In this document: positions 15,607-26,100 of the stretch, piece by piece
Layout: every line of letters starts with the position of its first letter
How positions within the stretch are numbered: position 1 is the stretch's first letter
NCBI GenBank assembly: GCA_016787725.1
Contig: JAEUTZ010000025.1
Location: 186,001 to 250,000 of the forward strand
Direction: 5' to 3'
Origin: Cyclobacteriaceae bacterium
GTDB taxonomy: Bacteria > Bacteroidota > Bacteroidia > Cytophagales > Cyclobacteriaceae
DNA: 64,000 bases
The notes under the pieces: generated by a model
Databases searched by the model: none
What the model was told of the DNA's origin: nothing
What the model saw: only the letters and a program-made list of their open reading frames with translations
Program-made: the position numbers and the translations under genes

Positions 15607-17514
15607 GTGACTTCTCTTGACGTACTCAAGCAATATTGGGGCTACACTCACTTTCGCTCACCACAGGATGAAATTATCCAGTCGGTTCTTTCGAAGCGCG
15701 ATGTGCTGGCAATCCTTCCTACCGGAGGTGGTAAGTCCATCTGTTTTCAGATACCCACTCTCCTGCAAGAAGGAATTTGTCTGGTCATCACTCCTTTAAT
15801 AGCGCTCATGCAAGATCAGGTAAAGCAACTTAAGCAGCGAGGCATTGCGGCTGTGGCTGTCCATGCCGGTATGCACCATCGTGAAATTGATATCACCCTG
15901 GATAATTGTGCATATGGGAAAGAAAAATTTTTATACTTATCTCCGGAGCGACTCCAAACCGACTTATTCAAAGAACGGGTTAAGAAAATGAATGTCTGTT
16001 TAATTGCCGTGGATGAAGCACACTGTATTTCTCAATGGGGATATGATTTTCGACCGCCCTATTTGCAGATAGCCACGTTAAGGGAAAGTAAACCGGATGT
16101 TCCTTTTATTGCCCTCACCGCCTCTGCAACAAAACAAGTGAAGGAAGATATCGCCACTCAATTACACTTGCATAATCCGGTTTACTTTCAAAAAAGCTTT
16201 GCGCGCGAGAATCTCTCATTGGTTGTGCGGAAGACAGAAACCAAGGAAAAGAAATTATTGGAGATTTTGCGAAAAGTCCCTGGTTCCGCAATTGTTTATG
16301 TACGGTCAAGAAAATCGACTGCCTCCCTGGCAACGTTTCTCACCAAGCATGGGATTCCAACAGCGTTCTATCATGCGGGCTTAAGTCATTCCGACCGAAT
16401 GAAACAGCAGGAGGAGTGGATCAGCAATAAGAGCCGGGTGATGGTAGCCACGAATGCTTTTGGCATGGGAATTAACAAAGCCGATGTGCGGGTGGTGGTT
16501 CATCTTGATTTACCGGAGAATCTGGAAAGCTATTATCAGGAGGCGGGCCGGGCCGGCCGGGATGGTCGCAGGTCCTATGCCGCTATTATTTTTCATGAAG
16601 TGGACGTACTTTCCTTACGGAATAAAGTTCAACAATCGCAACCCGAGTTAAAGGTGTTGAAAACAATCTACCAGGGTTTAGCAAATCATTTTCAACTGGC
16701 AGAGGGGGGAAGTCAGGGTGAGAGTTATGATTTTGACCTGGATGCCTTTTGTAAGAAATTCAATTTGAAGTCGACCGTGGTATATCCAGCTTTGAAAAAG
16801 CTGGAGGAATTCGGATTGCTGGAATTTAATGAGAGCTTCTATCGTCCATCGCTCCTTCATTTTTCATTCGATCATAAGAAATTATATGAATTTCAGGTGG
16901 CTCATGCCCGCTTCGATTTGCTGATCAAGGCGTTGTTGCGGTTGTATGGAGGTGAATTGTATTCTGATTTCACAACCATTTCTGAATCACAGGTTGCGTT
17001 GATGTTGAAACAGCCGGTTGCGACTGTAAAATTGGAATTGGAACAATTACATAACCTGCAAGTTATTGTTTATGAACCCTTAAACGAGACACCAAAAATA
17101 ACATTTGTGCTTCCCCGGCAGGATGCCAGCCGGTTGCCTATCGATAAAGCGGAATTTGACCGGAGGCGGAAGCTACACCTTGCCAAGATGGAGCGAATGA
17201 TCACCTATGTGGAGCAATCGCATGCCTGCCGAATGCAGGTAATTCAGGAATACTTCGATGAAACCACATATGCTCCATGCGGTCGGTGCGATGTTTGCAT
17301 TGAAGGCAGAAAGACAGAAAACAAAGCCTTGTTTACTGACTATGAACAGCAAGTTCTGTATTTGCTGGGACAAAAACCAATGACCGTGGATGAACTGGAG
17401 TCGGCAGTGGACCCTAAAGAGAAAGATCTGTTTATCGAGGTAGTTCGCGATATGGTGGATTCGGCACGCATTGCTTATGATGAGTTTTGGGTGCTGCATA
17501 AACAAAATAATTAA
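15607..17514 (+). CDS. recQ: RecQ-family ATP-dependent DNA helicase
   Basis: A 3'-5' DNA helicase for recombination and repair. Walker A PTGGGKS is at 38-44, DEAH at 136-139 followed by the aromatic-rich loop CISQWGYDFRPPY, motif IV-VI region with TNAFGMGINKADVR and QEAGRAGRDG. The RecQ zinc site (CRMQ then CGRCDVC) is near residues 540-562. At 635 residues it lacks an obvious C-terminal HRDC domain but has a short extra C-terminal segment. The start is GTG at 15607, giving the normal RecQ N-terminus. Confidence 0.94.
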   Translation: MTSLDVLKQYWGYTHFRSPQDEIIQSVLSKRDVLAILPTGGGKSICFQIPTLLQEGICLVITPLIALMQDQVKQLKQRGIAAVAVHAGMHHREIDITLDNCAYGKEKFLYLSPERLQTDLFKERVKKMNVCLIAVDEAHCISQWGYDFRPPYLQIATLRESKPDVPFIALTASATKQVKEDIATQLHLHNPVYFQKSFARENLSLVVRKTETKEKKLLEILRKVPGSAIVYVRSRKSTASLATFLTKHGIPTAFYHAGLSHSDRMKQQEEWISNKSRVMVATNAFGMGINKADVRVVVHLDLPENLESYYQEAGRAGRDGRRSYAAIIFHEVDVLSLRNKVQQSQPELKVLKTIYQGLANHFQLAEGGSQGESYDFDLDAFCKKFNLKSTVVYPALKKLEEFGLLEFNESFYRPSLLHFSFDHKKLYEFQVAHARFDLLIKALLRLYGGELYSDFTTISESQVALMLKQPVATVKLELEQLHNLQVIVYEPLNETPKITFVLPRQDASRLPIDKAEFDRRRKLHLAKMERMITYVEQSHACRMQVIQEYFDETTYAPCGRCDVCIEGRKTENKALFTDYEQQVLYLLGQKPMTVDELESAVDPKEKDLFIEVVRDMVDSARIAYDEFWVLHKQNN

Positions 17515-17526
17515 TCAACGGAAATT

Positions 17527-17988
17527 TCATTGTTCAGATTCTTTTCTTGGTCTTGTATAGACCCATTCCCACACCGTGCCATCTTCTTCATCCTGTACAG
17601 TCCCCTTACAGCTAAAACCACAATGCTTTAGAATGGAAGCGGAGGAATTTTTATTTTCAAGAGTTCGTGCTGTAATAATAAGCGTTGAGTCTGTTTTCAA
17701 GGATAATTCAACCAATAACGTACAAATTTCTTTACTGATGCCTTGACCTTCGTATTCTTTAAAGGTGCTGTAAGCAATTTCCACTTTCTTGTTTATTGGC
17801 TTTCCTTTAAAACCGCCAGCACCTATAATGACTTGTCCATCCATGGATGCGAAATACCCGATCCAAGGCTTGACAAATCCAATTTTTGCGTAGTAGCCAG
17901 GATATACCTGCAAGATCTCCATGCATTCAGGATGCAAAGCATAAATGGAATTTAATGTTTCATCTTGTTCGATCGGCAACAAATACAT
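17527..17988 (-). CDS. GNAT-family N-acetyltransferase
   Basis: A 153-residue GNAT protein: the acetyl-CoA loop region is KEYEGQGISKEICTLLVEL (degenerate Q/RxxGxG/A), followed by LIITARTLENKNSSASILKHCGF, the usual N-A-S-x-x-L-x-K-x-G-F signature. Small-molecule or RimJ-like acetyltransferases look similar, so the substrate is unknown. It is convergent with recQ (12-base gap) and separated from pgk by a terminator. Confidence 0.9.
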   Translation of the reverse strand: MYLLPIEQDETLNSIYALHPECMEILQVYPGYYAKIGFVKPWIGYFASMDGQVIIGAGGFKGKPINKKVEIAYSTFKEYEGQGISKEICTLLVELSLKTDSTLIITARTLENKNSSASILKHCGFSCKGTVQDEEDGTVWEWVYTRPRKESEQ

Positions 17989-18022
17989 AATGGTATTAAT
18001 CTGTGAGCAAGTTAAAATAAAA

Positions 18023-18046
18023 AAGTCAGGCCATTAGACCTGACTT
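18023..18046 (-). terminator. Terminator downstream of pgk
   Basis: AAGTCAGG (18023-18030) pairs with CCTGACTT (18039-18046) around an 8-base loop. On the minus strand the hairpin runs straight into a TTTTTTATTTT tract, placing it 22 bases past the pgk stop codon. Confidence 0.85.
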
Positions 18047-18067
18047 CGATCTGTGAAGTCACTAGAA

Positions 18068-19252
18068 TCATTCAAGCGCTTTCACTCCCGGTAGCACCTT
18101 GCCTTCAAAATACTCGAGCAACGCGCCACCACCCGTTGAAACATAACTTACCTTGTCTTCAAAGCCAAACTGGGCAACGGCAGCGGCTGAATCACCACCA
18201 CCAATTAAGGAGAAAGCTCCTTTGCTGGTAGCCCGTACAACCGCTTCTGCAACTGATTTTGTGCCCTGTTCAAACTTAGTCATTTCAAAAACGCCCATCG
18301 GGCCATTCCATAAAATTGTTTTTGAACCTTCAATCACGTTCGAGAATACCTGAACGGCCTGGGGTCCGATATCCAAGCCCATCCAACCGGAAGGTATCGC
18401 ATTGTTGCTTACGATTTGGGTGTTTGCATTGGCATCAAATTTATCACCTGCAACGGAGTCGATGGGTAGATGTAATTCAACACCCTTGGCTTTCGCTTTT
18501 TGAATGAGTTCTTTAGCGAGATCAAGTTTATCCGCTTCAACTAACGAGTTCCCGATAGTGCCGCCTAATGCTTTGAAGAAGGTATAGGCCATGCCACCTC
18601 CAATAATAAGATGGTTAACTTTATCCAGCAGTTTTTCAATGATCAGAATCTTATCTGAAATTTTTGCTCCACCCATAATAGCAGTAAAAGGTTTGGCAGC
18701 ATGTTCCAATACTTTCTTTGCATTGGCCAATTCAGCCGCCATAACGTCACCCGCACAACGATCTTTAAAGAACTGCGCAACAATGGTGGTGGAGGCATGT
18801 GCCCGGTGGGCTGTACCAAAGGCATCATTTACATACACATCGCCATGCTTTGATAATTTTTCAGCAAACGCGAGATCACCTTTTTCTTCCTGCTTGTAGA
18901 ATCGCAGGTTTTCCAGTAGGAGTACTTCTCCCGGTCGTAAGGATGCAGAAAGTTTATACCCCTCTTCGCCAATGCAGTCGGGAGCAAATTTTACGGGTAC
19001 ACCTAATAACTCCTGCGTGGTCTTGAGGGTGTGTTTCAATGAGAACTTGTCCTCAGGGCCTTCTTTTGGCCGGCCCAGGTGCGACATCAGGACGCAACTA
19101 CCTCCATCTTTTAAGATCTTTTTAAGGGTAGGAATGGTTGCCCGAATGCGGTTGTCATCGGTAACATTAAAACTTTTATCCAGCGGCACATTGAAGTCCA
19201 CACGGATCAATGCGCGTTTGCTGCTGAAATTAAAATCGTGGATAGTTTTCAT
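18068..19252 (-). CDS. pgk: Phosphoglycerate kinase
   Basis: The glycolytic enzyme interconverting 1,3-bisphosphoglycerate + ADP and 3-phosphoglycerate + ATP in the cytosol. The 394-residue length is standard. Motifs seen are RVDFNVPLD at the N-terminus, [34 protein letters not shown], the nucleotide segment [10 protein letters not shown] and the final GGGDSAAAV plus STGGGALLE. It lies downstream of pfkA and the SRPBCC gene on the same strand and ends at the hairpin at 18023-18046, so a glycolytic transcription unit is plausible. Confidence 0.98.
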   Translation of the reverse strand: MKTIHDFNFSSKRALIRVDFNVPLDKSFNVTDDNRIRATIPTLKKILKDGGSCVLMSHLGRPKEGPEDKFSLKHTLKTTQELLGVPVKFAPDCIGEEGYKLSASLRPGEVLLLENLRFYKQEEKGDLAFAEKLSKHGDVYVNDAFGTAHRAHASTTIVAQFFKDRCAGDVMAAELANAKKVLEHAAKPFTAIMGGAKISDKILIIEKLLDKVNHLIIGGGMAYTFFKALGGTIGNSLVEADKLDLAKELIQKAKAKGVELHLPIDSVAGDKFDANANTQIVSNNAIPSGWMGLDIGPQAVQVFSNVIEGSKTILWNGPMGVFEMTKFEQGTKSVAEAVVRATSKGAFSLIGGGDSAAAVAQFGFEDKVSYVSTGGGALLEYFEGKVLPGVKALE

Positions 19253-19320
19253 AGGGAAATTTCAATGCCCCGAAGGTAACAAATCATTGGAAAGGGCAGG
19301 AGTGGAACGCCTCCTATTTT

Positions 19321-19824
19321 TCAGCAAACGATTGAAGGTTCTGTGATGGGAACCGGCAAAATTTCCATCCATTTTCCGCTTTCAGCATACTGCTTGATCG
19401 TCTCGTTTCTTTGGGTAAGCAGTTTGGTAAGGTATCGTTTTAAGAAAATGATATCGGCCGCTTCGCCAATTAATCCCAATGGAGCTTCGTAATAAAAATG
19501 ATCAATCATCACGGTATCCTTGTTCATTACGTAAAAGAAATGATCGTGAATCATGGTTTTGAAAACCCCGTTTACCATTTCATCGGTAAAAAAGAAGGGC
19601 CGCGTGAATTTGCTGACTTGCGTTTCGAGGGTTTGACGAAATCCCAAATGAGTAGCTTGCCATAATACTTTTTGGTTGGGTCCGATCAATCCGGAGGTTA
19701 CGCCTCCAATGGCAACTTCCTGGGTTTGTTGTACCGAAATTTTATGCAAATCGATGCTTCGAGCCAAATCAAAGCATCTTTCGATGGGGGCTTCGATAAA
19801 TGTACTGAGCTCAATCTTATTCAT
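19321..19824 (-). CDS. SRPBCC-family protein
   Basis: A 167-residue START/SRPBCC-fold protein beginning IELSTFIEAPIERCFDLARSID, with DEMVNGVFKTMIHDHFFY and IDHFYYEAPLGLIGEAADIIFLKRYLTKLL, a pattern shared with proteins annotated as SRPBCC or 'cell division inhibitor'-like. It should bind a hydrophobic ligand; none is predictable. It lies 15 bases after pfkA and 68 bases before pgk, all on the minus strand. Confidence 0.88.
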   Translation of the reverse strand: MNKIELSTFIEAPIERCFDLARSIDLHKISVQQTQEVAIGGVTSGLIGPNQKVLWQATHLGFRQTLETQVSKFTRPFFFTDEMVNGVFKTMIHDHFFYVMNKDTVMIDHFYYEAPLGLIGEAADIIFLKRYLTKLLTQRNETIKQYAESGKWMEILPVPITEPSIVC

Positions 19825-19839
19825 ACAGGTGTATAACTA

Positions 19840-20949
19840 TTAATCTCCGAAATTGATTCCCAATCCTTTCGCTGCTTTTACCAGGTAAGAGTCCTTTTGC
19901 AGGGTATTGTACACCTGGGTTGCCTCCTCCAGCGAAACAGAAGTAATGGTATTATTCTTGTAAGCCACCATACGGCCAAATTGTTTCTCCGTGGCTAATT
20001 CAAAGGCTTTTACCCCAAACAAGGAAGCCAGCACCCGGTCGAAAGCAACGGGAGTTCCGCCCCGTTGAACATGCCCTAAAACAGTTTCCCGGATTTCGGC
20101 TTTGCAGCCCGCATCCTTTAGCTGCTTTGAAAGCTGGTAAGCCACGCCACCCAACCGCACGTGCTCGGAGCCCTTATCTCCGACACTGGCTGTAATGCTG
20201 CCCGTCTTGGGTTTAGCCCCTTCAGCAACGACTATGTTCACAAAGCCCCGACCATTTTTATATCGGTTGTCGATCTTCTTCACCAGTTTATTGATATCAT
20301 AAGGAATTTCAGGGATCAAACAGATTTCCGCTCCACCTGCAATGGCGGTATGGAGGGCAATCCAGCCGGCATCGCGCCCCATTACTTCCATAATCATCAC
20401 CCGGTGATGACTCTCGGCAGTGGTCACCAGTTTGTCAAAGCTATCGGTTGCAATCTGCACGGCCGTTTGGAAGCCAAACGTTATGTCGGTAGCAGAAAGG
20501 TCATTATCAATGGTTTTAGGAACACCAATCATCGGCATTCCCTGCTCGAACAGGCTTTTGGAAATTTTTTGAGAACCGTCACCACCGATGTTGATGATGG
20601 CATCAAAATTTAACTTTTTGAGTTTGGCAACCAGTTCAGCCGAGCGGTCAACAAATTTAATGGTGCCATCGGGTTGTGGCACCGGATATTTAATCGGATT
20701 GCCTTTGTTGGTGGTTTTTAAAATGGTACCGCCCTTCACATGAATGCCAGCGGTACGCTTACTGGTAAGTTTGACTATTTCCTGAGGGTCGCTAAAAACT
20801 CCATTAAACGCTTCTATACTGCCGAACACTTCCCACTTCTCATTACCGGTTGCACTTTCTTTTCGGGCTCTTTTGCAGATGCCCCGAATTACCGCATTAA
20901 GCCCTGGTGCATCGCCACCTCCGGTTAGAACTAGAATTTTTTTGGTCAT
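19840..20949 (-). CDS. pfkA: 6-phosphofructokinase
   Basis: Phosphorylates fructose 6-phosphate to fructose 1,6-bisphosphate. Visible motifs: LTGGGDAPGLNAVIRG (8-23), GGDGS (122-126), PKTIDND (144-150), the MGRDAGWIA segment and GHVQRGGTP. Glycine in GGDGS, in place of Asp, is the feature of ATP users, but Lys in PKTIDND is the feature of PPi or 'group III' enzymes; this G/K combination has been described for ATP-dependent members of the mixed clade. ATP is therefore the better guess. At 369 residues it is longer than the classical ~320-residue bacterial form. Confidence 0.93.
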   Translation of the reverse strand: MTKKILVLTGGGDAPGLNAVIRGICKRARKESATGNEKWEVFGSIEAFNGVFSDPQEIVKLTSKRTAGIHVKGGTILKTTNKGNPIKYPVPQPDGTIKFVDRSAELVAKLKKLNFDAIINIGGDGSQKISKSLFEQGMPMIGVPKTIDNDLSATDITFGFQTAVQIATDSFDKLVTTAESHHRVMIMEVMGRDAGWIALHTAIAGGAEICLIPEIPYDINKLVKKIDNRYKNGRGFVNIVVAEGAKPKTGSITASVGDKGSEHVRLGGVAYQLSKQLKDAGCKAEIRETVLGHVQRGGTPVAFDRVLASLFGVKAFELATEKQFGRMVAYKNNTITSVSLEEATQVYNTLQKDSYLVKAAKGLGINFGD

Positions 20950-21051
20950 TTATCCGGACTGATTAGAAAAAAGTTAGAGGTAGTTAAAGCAGATATAACC
21001 ATGAATATGGTAATAAGTTGGAAATCTATGAATAGCGTACAGATAATTTTT

Positions 21052-22005
21052 TTATTGTGCTGCCGCCCTCCGCAAGCGGTCATTAATGGCTTTGCCTAAT
21101 CCGTATTCGGGAACCGGCTCGGCCAGAATCAAGTCAATCTCCAGGGTATCCAAACTGCGCAGAGCGGAGAATAGATTTTTGGCCGCCTCTTCCAGATTAC
21201 CGGCAGGAGATAGCACGATTTGTTGGTCGTGTTTTACCCCCACTGCATACTCTTTAAATGCAAGGACCCCTACCCTCTGAGTAGTATAGCTTGAACTTAT
21301 TGGCTTTAAGTTGGTGACGACTAATTTCTTGCGAGGCGCATAATGACTTTTCAACTGTCCGGGGGCTTTTGGATTGGAAGAAGTATTTAAATCAATTTTT
21401 ACGGGGCCGATAACTTTTTCAATTTCCTCTACTCCAAGGCCGCCAAGCCGGTAGATGGTTGGTTCATTTTCAAATCCAATGATGGTCGATTCAAGGCCAA
21501 CCCGGCAGGGTCCACCATCCAAAATGTATTTCACCTGGTTTCCTAATTGGGCATTTACATGGCCCGGTGTTGTAGGACTTACATAACCAAAAGGGTTCGC
21601 ACTGGGTGCAGCTAATGGGAAATCTAAACTGGAAAGCAAGGCATGTGTTAATGGATGATCCGGACATCGGATTCCCACCGTAGCCAATCCAGCGGTAACG
21701 AGATCGGGTATCAAGGGCTTTTTGGGTAACAGAAAAGTGAGTGGCCCGGGCCAATACCGGGTCATCAATTCTTTGGCCGCTGGGGGAATCGATTCCACCA
21801 ACTTCTCTGCTTGCGCACGATTGGCAACATGTACAATTAAGGGATCAAACTGTGGGCGATTCTTGACTGTAAAAATTTTTACGACCGCTTGCGCATCGAG
21901 GGCATTTCCTGCTAAACCGTACACCGTCTCTGTGGGAATGGCGACCAATTCGCCCTGCAGCAATAATTCTTTTGCACGTGCTAAATCTTTTCCAATAACC
22001 GCCAT
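21052..22005 (-). CDS. L-threonylcarbamoyladenylate synthase, Sua5-type
   Basis: Makes threonylcarbamoyl-AMP for the t6A37 modification of ANN-decoding tRNAs. The YrdC domain covers about 1-205 (AIPTETVYGLAGNA, VKNRPQFDPLIVHV, TRYWPGPLTFLLP, GIRCPDHPLTHALL, APSANPFGYVSPT, DGGPCRVGLESTI). The linker KAPGQLKSHYAPRK and a C-terminal Rossmann-like Sua5 domain follow. At 317 residues it is the full two-domain Sua5 form rather than short TsaC. Confidence 0.95.
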   Translation of the reverse strand: MAVIGKDLARAKELLLQGELVAIPTETVYGLAGNALDAQAVVKIFTVKNRPQFDPLIVHVANRAQAEKLVESIPPAAKELMTRYWPGPLTFLLPKKPLIPDLVTAGLATVGIRCPDHPLTHALLSSLDFPLAAPSANPFGYVSPTTPGHVNAQLGNQVKYILDGGPCRVGLESTIIGFENEPTIYRLGGLGVEEIEKVIGPVKIDLNTSSNPKAPGQLKSHYAPRKKLVVTNLKPISSSYTTQRVGVLAFKEYAVGVKHDQQIVLSPAGNLEEAAKNLFSALRSLDTLEIDLILAEPVPEYGLGKAINDRLRRAAAQ

Positions 22006-22077
22006 TCAATACAAAGCTAAAATATATTTGCCATGATCTGATAAAGGCAGTAAGTTGCAGGAACAACCCGAGGCATC

Positions 22078-22239
22078 ATGAGCAATAAAACCCGATCCAT
22101 TTTAAAAGCAATAGCCGTCATTCTAGTGTTGCTGGCTGTGTTAATGGAGCTAAGCATCGTTATCATTCCAGCCGTGGTGGTTTATAAATTCTGGATCGTG
22201 GTGATTGCTTTCGGATTAATGTTGATCAGTTCGAAGTAG
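22078..22239 (+). CDS. Small membrane protein (53 aa)
   Basis: ATG at 22078 opens a 53-residue frame: a basic N-terminus (MSNKTRSILK) followed by two hydrophobic stretches (about 11-34 and 38-51) and a short SSK end. It sits between Sua5, from which it diverges, and the convergent NUDIX gene, with which it overlaps by 24 bases. Composition strongly favours coding, although no homologue was identified. Confidence 0.6.
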   Translation: MSNKTRSILKAIAVILVLLAVLMELSIVIIPAVVVYKFWIVVIAFGLMLISSK

Positions 22240-22761
22240 TTTATCGTGCATTCGAAGTACTGATCGTTCTTGTGTGTATTGATGTAGTTCCTTCAACGCT
22301 ATCCACCGTACATCGTGGGATTCTTCACTGACCACCGGTATGTCCATGGAAGTCTGCAATAAGAATCGCACGTCATAGTGGTCGTGGGCCGGAAAATCCT
22401 TCCGCTCGGGAATCCGGTGAATATCCACATCAAAGGGGTGGGTGCTTTCAATTTTCAGATCGGTCAACCCGGTTTCTTCTTCGGCTTCACGCAGGGCAAC
22501 ATGCAGGATATTTTCATCGCCATCGGCATGGCCACCGGGTTGCATCCACCGGTTAAGTTTCCCGTGAAGGAGCAATAATACATGGGTTTTTTCCGGGTTC
22601 ACGATCCAGGCTGAGCCCGTCAGGTGTCCTGGGAGATAATTCCGATCGTAGCAGTTCTCGTGTGCGAGGAGTTCCAGAAAAGAAGGGATAAATTTCTCTT
22701 CCTCGGGAAAGGATGTTTGATAGGTAGAAAAAAACTGGACGAGCGAAACGCGATTCATCAC
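22216..22761 (-). CDS. NUDIX hydrolase
   Basis: A 181-residue pyrophosphohydrolase. The Nudix box matches the consensus GX5EX7REUXEEXGU exactly, from the Gly of GHADGDE to TGL (about residues 77-99). An N-terminal helical extension of about 40 residues precedes it. The substrate (a nucleotide derivative or ADP-sugar) is not predictable. Its start overlaps the stop of the 114-residue secreted gene upstream by four bases, indicating co-translation. Confidence 0.92.
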   Translation of the reverse strand: MMNRVSLVQFFSTYQTSFPEEEKFIPSFLELLAHENCYDRNYLPGHLTGSAWIVNPEKTHVLLLLHGKLNRWMQPGGHADGDENILHVALREAEEETGLTDLKIESTHPFDVDIHRIPERKDFPAHDHYDVRFLLQTSMDIPVVSEESHDVRWIALKELHQYTQERSVLRMHDKLLRTDQH

Positions 22762-23102
22762 TGAATCACAATCGTCACTTTGTTGAATTTGCCTTCCTCC
22801 AGCTTGCCGATGATTTCACCGCCTCCCGAATTGTCCTTATCCTCTTTTCGAACAATAACGTAATAAGAAACGGCTTCCAGCTTTTTAAGTTTCACCAAGC
22901 CCTTGGCATCCGAAGTCCCTTCCATCACTACATTCGCTTCTTTCAGATAATCTTGTTCATTCTTAAATAATTTCACTTCAGCCCCGCTCACGGTATTGCC
23001 TACTTCATCGCGTACGGTGATGGTGAGGGAAGTATTTAAGATTTGATCCGGAGTTAATGCTTGGGCAACGTACACCAGGAAAATGGTTAGAATGATTTTC
23101 AT
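22758..23102 (-). CDS. Secreted small protein with Cna-B/carboxypeptidase-regulatory-like fold
   Basis: A short signal peptide (residues 1-17) precedes one Ig-like beta domain: TSLTITVRDEVGNTVSGAEVKLF, then EGTSDAKGLVKLKKLEAVSYYVIV, and a final KFNKVTIVIQ strand. (Segments quoted separately.) This resembles one carboxypeptidase-regulatory-like or Cna-B repeat. It is probably periplasmic. It is coupled by a 4-base overlap to the NUDIX gene. Exact function unknown. Confidence 0.75.
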   Translation of the reverse strand: MKIILTIFLVYVAQALTPDQILNTSLTITVRDEVGNTVSGAEVKLFKNEQDYLKEANVVMEGTSDAKGLVKLKKLEAVSYYVIVRKEDKDNSGGGEIIGKLEEGKFNKVTIVIQ

Positions 23103-23180
23103 AATACCTTGGTTTAAAGAGTTACATAATTACAGAAATCGGATGTCAAATTAAAGTCTGTTTCGACTCCGATTTTTCAA

Positions 23181-26100
23181 TCAACGAATTAAAGCAACTC
23201 CGCCTCGTTGTTCCTGTATTCCACGGTCGGGTCGGAATGAGCTCACATATTTTACCACATAGGCATACGTGCCACCTGGCAATGGCTGACCGGCATTGTT
23301 GTTATAACCGCCATTCCATTTAAAATTCCGATCCCTTGATTCATAGACCAATTCACCCCACCGGTTGTAAATCAGGATTTGAAAATTATCGGTGATAAAG
23401 AATGTGTAAACGAAAAACTCCTTGTTATTAGGTACCGAGCTGGTTGGCCGGAACGCAGTGGGGGCTATAATTTTTGGAATACAATCATTCAACACTTCGG
23501 TTTCATCCCGCGAGACGCACCCGAACGAATTTGTAATATCTACTTCATAAAGACCTTCACTATCGGCCGTAAGCACCTGCTGGGTGTAGTTCAATGACAA
23601 CTGGTTTTTGAACCAGTCGTAGGACACAAAGCTCCCAGGATCCAGATCAACCGTGGCAGTACTTGGATCATTATTGTCGGGGTCATTGCAGATGATCACC
23701 CGGTTGGGTAATTCGCCTGCAGGCAAAGGCGCTTTGATCACTTGAATTTGAGCTGGTACGGTACAACTGCCTTTACTTATTTCAACCCGATAGGTTCCTT
23801 CGGCTGTTTGATTAATGGAAGGTGTGTTGGCCCCAACAATTATTACATTGTCCAAAAACCAGGTGAACGTTACCCCCGTTGCATTGGTGGTTGCGGTAAG
23901 TGTAAAGGGTTGATCGTCATCACAGGCTTGAGTTCCTGCTAGTGTAACATTAATCAATCCGCTCACTTCCACAGTCTGAGGTGCCGATCGATACACACAG
24001 CCCGTCAAGGTGCTCATAATTTCAACCTCATAAGATGCTCCGTTATCGGCTAACCCCACGGCAATGGTTTGACCCAACCCTTGTTGTACTCCGTTTCTAA
24101 ACCATCGATACGTAAAGTTGCCTGCTGGTTGTGCTGTTAAAAGCACCTGATCGGCACAGGCATCGCTTTGCGTAAAAGATGCCGTGATGGTACCAGGCAC
24201 GTCAACCGTTACGCTTTGTGTTGCCGGGCATCCGGCACCGGTGGCGGTTACGGTATAGGTTACGGTTCCAGCTCCGGGCAGCAGTTGAATGGTTGCTCCA
24301 TTCGTAGCACCCACAATACTTCCGGGAACGCTGGTAGTCCATGTATACGCTGTTCCACCACTGGCGGTGAGGGTGGGAGTAACTGCACACAGGCTGCTAT
24401 TGATCGCAATGTTGATTGGCGCAGTAGGGACCACCGCAAAGTTGTTGATAGTAAAGATACAACCCAGGTTATCGGTGATCTCGATCGTATATGTTCCGGC
24501 TGGTAAGGGAGGAACAATGTTAAAGACAGCTGGTTGTCCCGTTACAGGTGCCGTGGTTGTACCCGTTGCATTGTCGGTAACACGGTATTGCAAAGGTGGT
24601 GAAAAGGTGCCCGAAGCGGTTACCTGCACGGTGACCGGATCGCAATTCGGTGCCTGGGCAACCGCGACTGCGGTATAGGTAGCATCATTCAATCCGAAGG
24701 AACTGGAGATCGTACATCCTGAAATCTGATCGGTTACAATCCCTGAGAAAGTTCCGGCCCGTTGGCCGCCAATCGGACCAATGGTTGCTGGAGCCACCTG
24801 ATCAATGCCCTGTTGGTTAAAGCTGTTGGGTCCGGTTAAGAAATAAGAATACGGACCTCCCGGTGGGGTGGTTGGATTTAGTTGAAGTGTAATACTTCCC
24901 GTGGCTGTTCCGCAACTGGTAGGATTTATTCCTGACAATGTGAATGAAGGAGAAACATTAATCGTGAAAACCTTTTGATCCGTGATGGAACACGTGGTTA
25001 CTGGATCTGTAACGGTAACTTCATAAGTAAACACACCGGGCAGGGAAGTATCCACGGCCTGAGTTTGGATTGTGCTGGCATTTACGCCATCAATGCGCCA
25101 GAGAAAATTGGCTCCTGGATTTTGTGCGTTGAGGGTAGGTGTTGCGTTGTCTTCGCAGATGGTAAGATCCGGGCCCAAATCCACCTGTGGCCGATTGTCT
25201 GCAACAATGGTCTGCGCAAATGAGGTACAACCGTTTAAATCAGTTATTGTAACCGATACAAAAGCAGGCGCATTTACTACAATCGTGCGTGTAGTATCTC
25301 CGCTAGACCAGGCATAGGTGAGATCGGGAATGTTGGTAAGGTTCGCATCCAGGGTTACAGCACCCGTACATAAAACGGCAGCACCTGGAATAGTTGGGGG
25401 TGCGGGCGATGGGAAGATGCGCACTTGTTTTACAATCGTTGTGTCCAAACTGCAACGGTTGGTAAGCCGCATCGATACAGTGTATAATCCGGGGGCGGCA
25501 TAGAGGTGAACAGGAGCTGGCTCTGTGCTGCTGCCACCATCGCCAAAGAACCATTGGAACTGATCAATGGCATCGGTTGCCGTTCCGGCAAATCGGGTGG
25601 AGTCACCAAAACAAACTCCGGCAAAGTCAAAGCCCGGTCCACCAAAAGCATTCCCTTGATTTTGAATAAAGTTGGGTAATCCTAATCGGCTATTCGTTCC
25701 GGATAAGAGCGCAAAACCATTTGGAGTAAAGGCCGATAATGCAGTTGTATCTTCATTTGCCTGAATGGTTCCTAATGAACCACTGCCGTTGATGGCGACA
25801 TAAATTTGCCCATCCGGTCCTACCTGAATGGCCCCCAATTCCGAATTTTGATTAATCCGTTGTTTGAAGTAGGGTTGGTTCAATGAATCGAGAAAATATT
25901 CGAAGATGGAAGAAGGGGAAGGGGATCCTTTCACGGTAGCGTAAAGCTTGTTTCCTCCGGGTGAAAATTCAACTCCATACACCTGCCCATTAGGCTCATT
26001 AAGATCAATTTTGCGATAGTTATCAAGTACGCCCGTACTATCATTAAAAGAGAATACTTCTACCAGGTTGCTAATGCCCGGGGTAGAGAGTGCAACGGCC

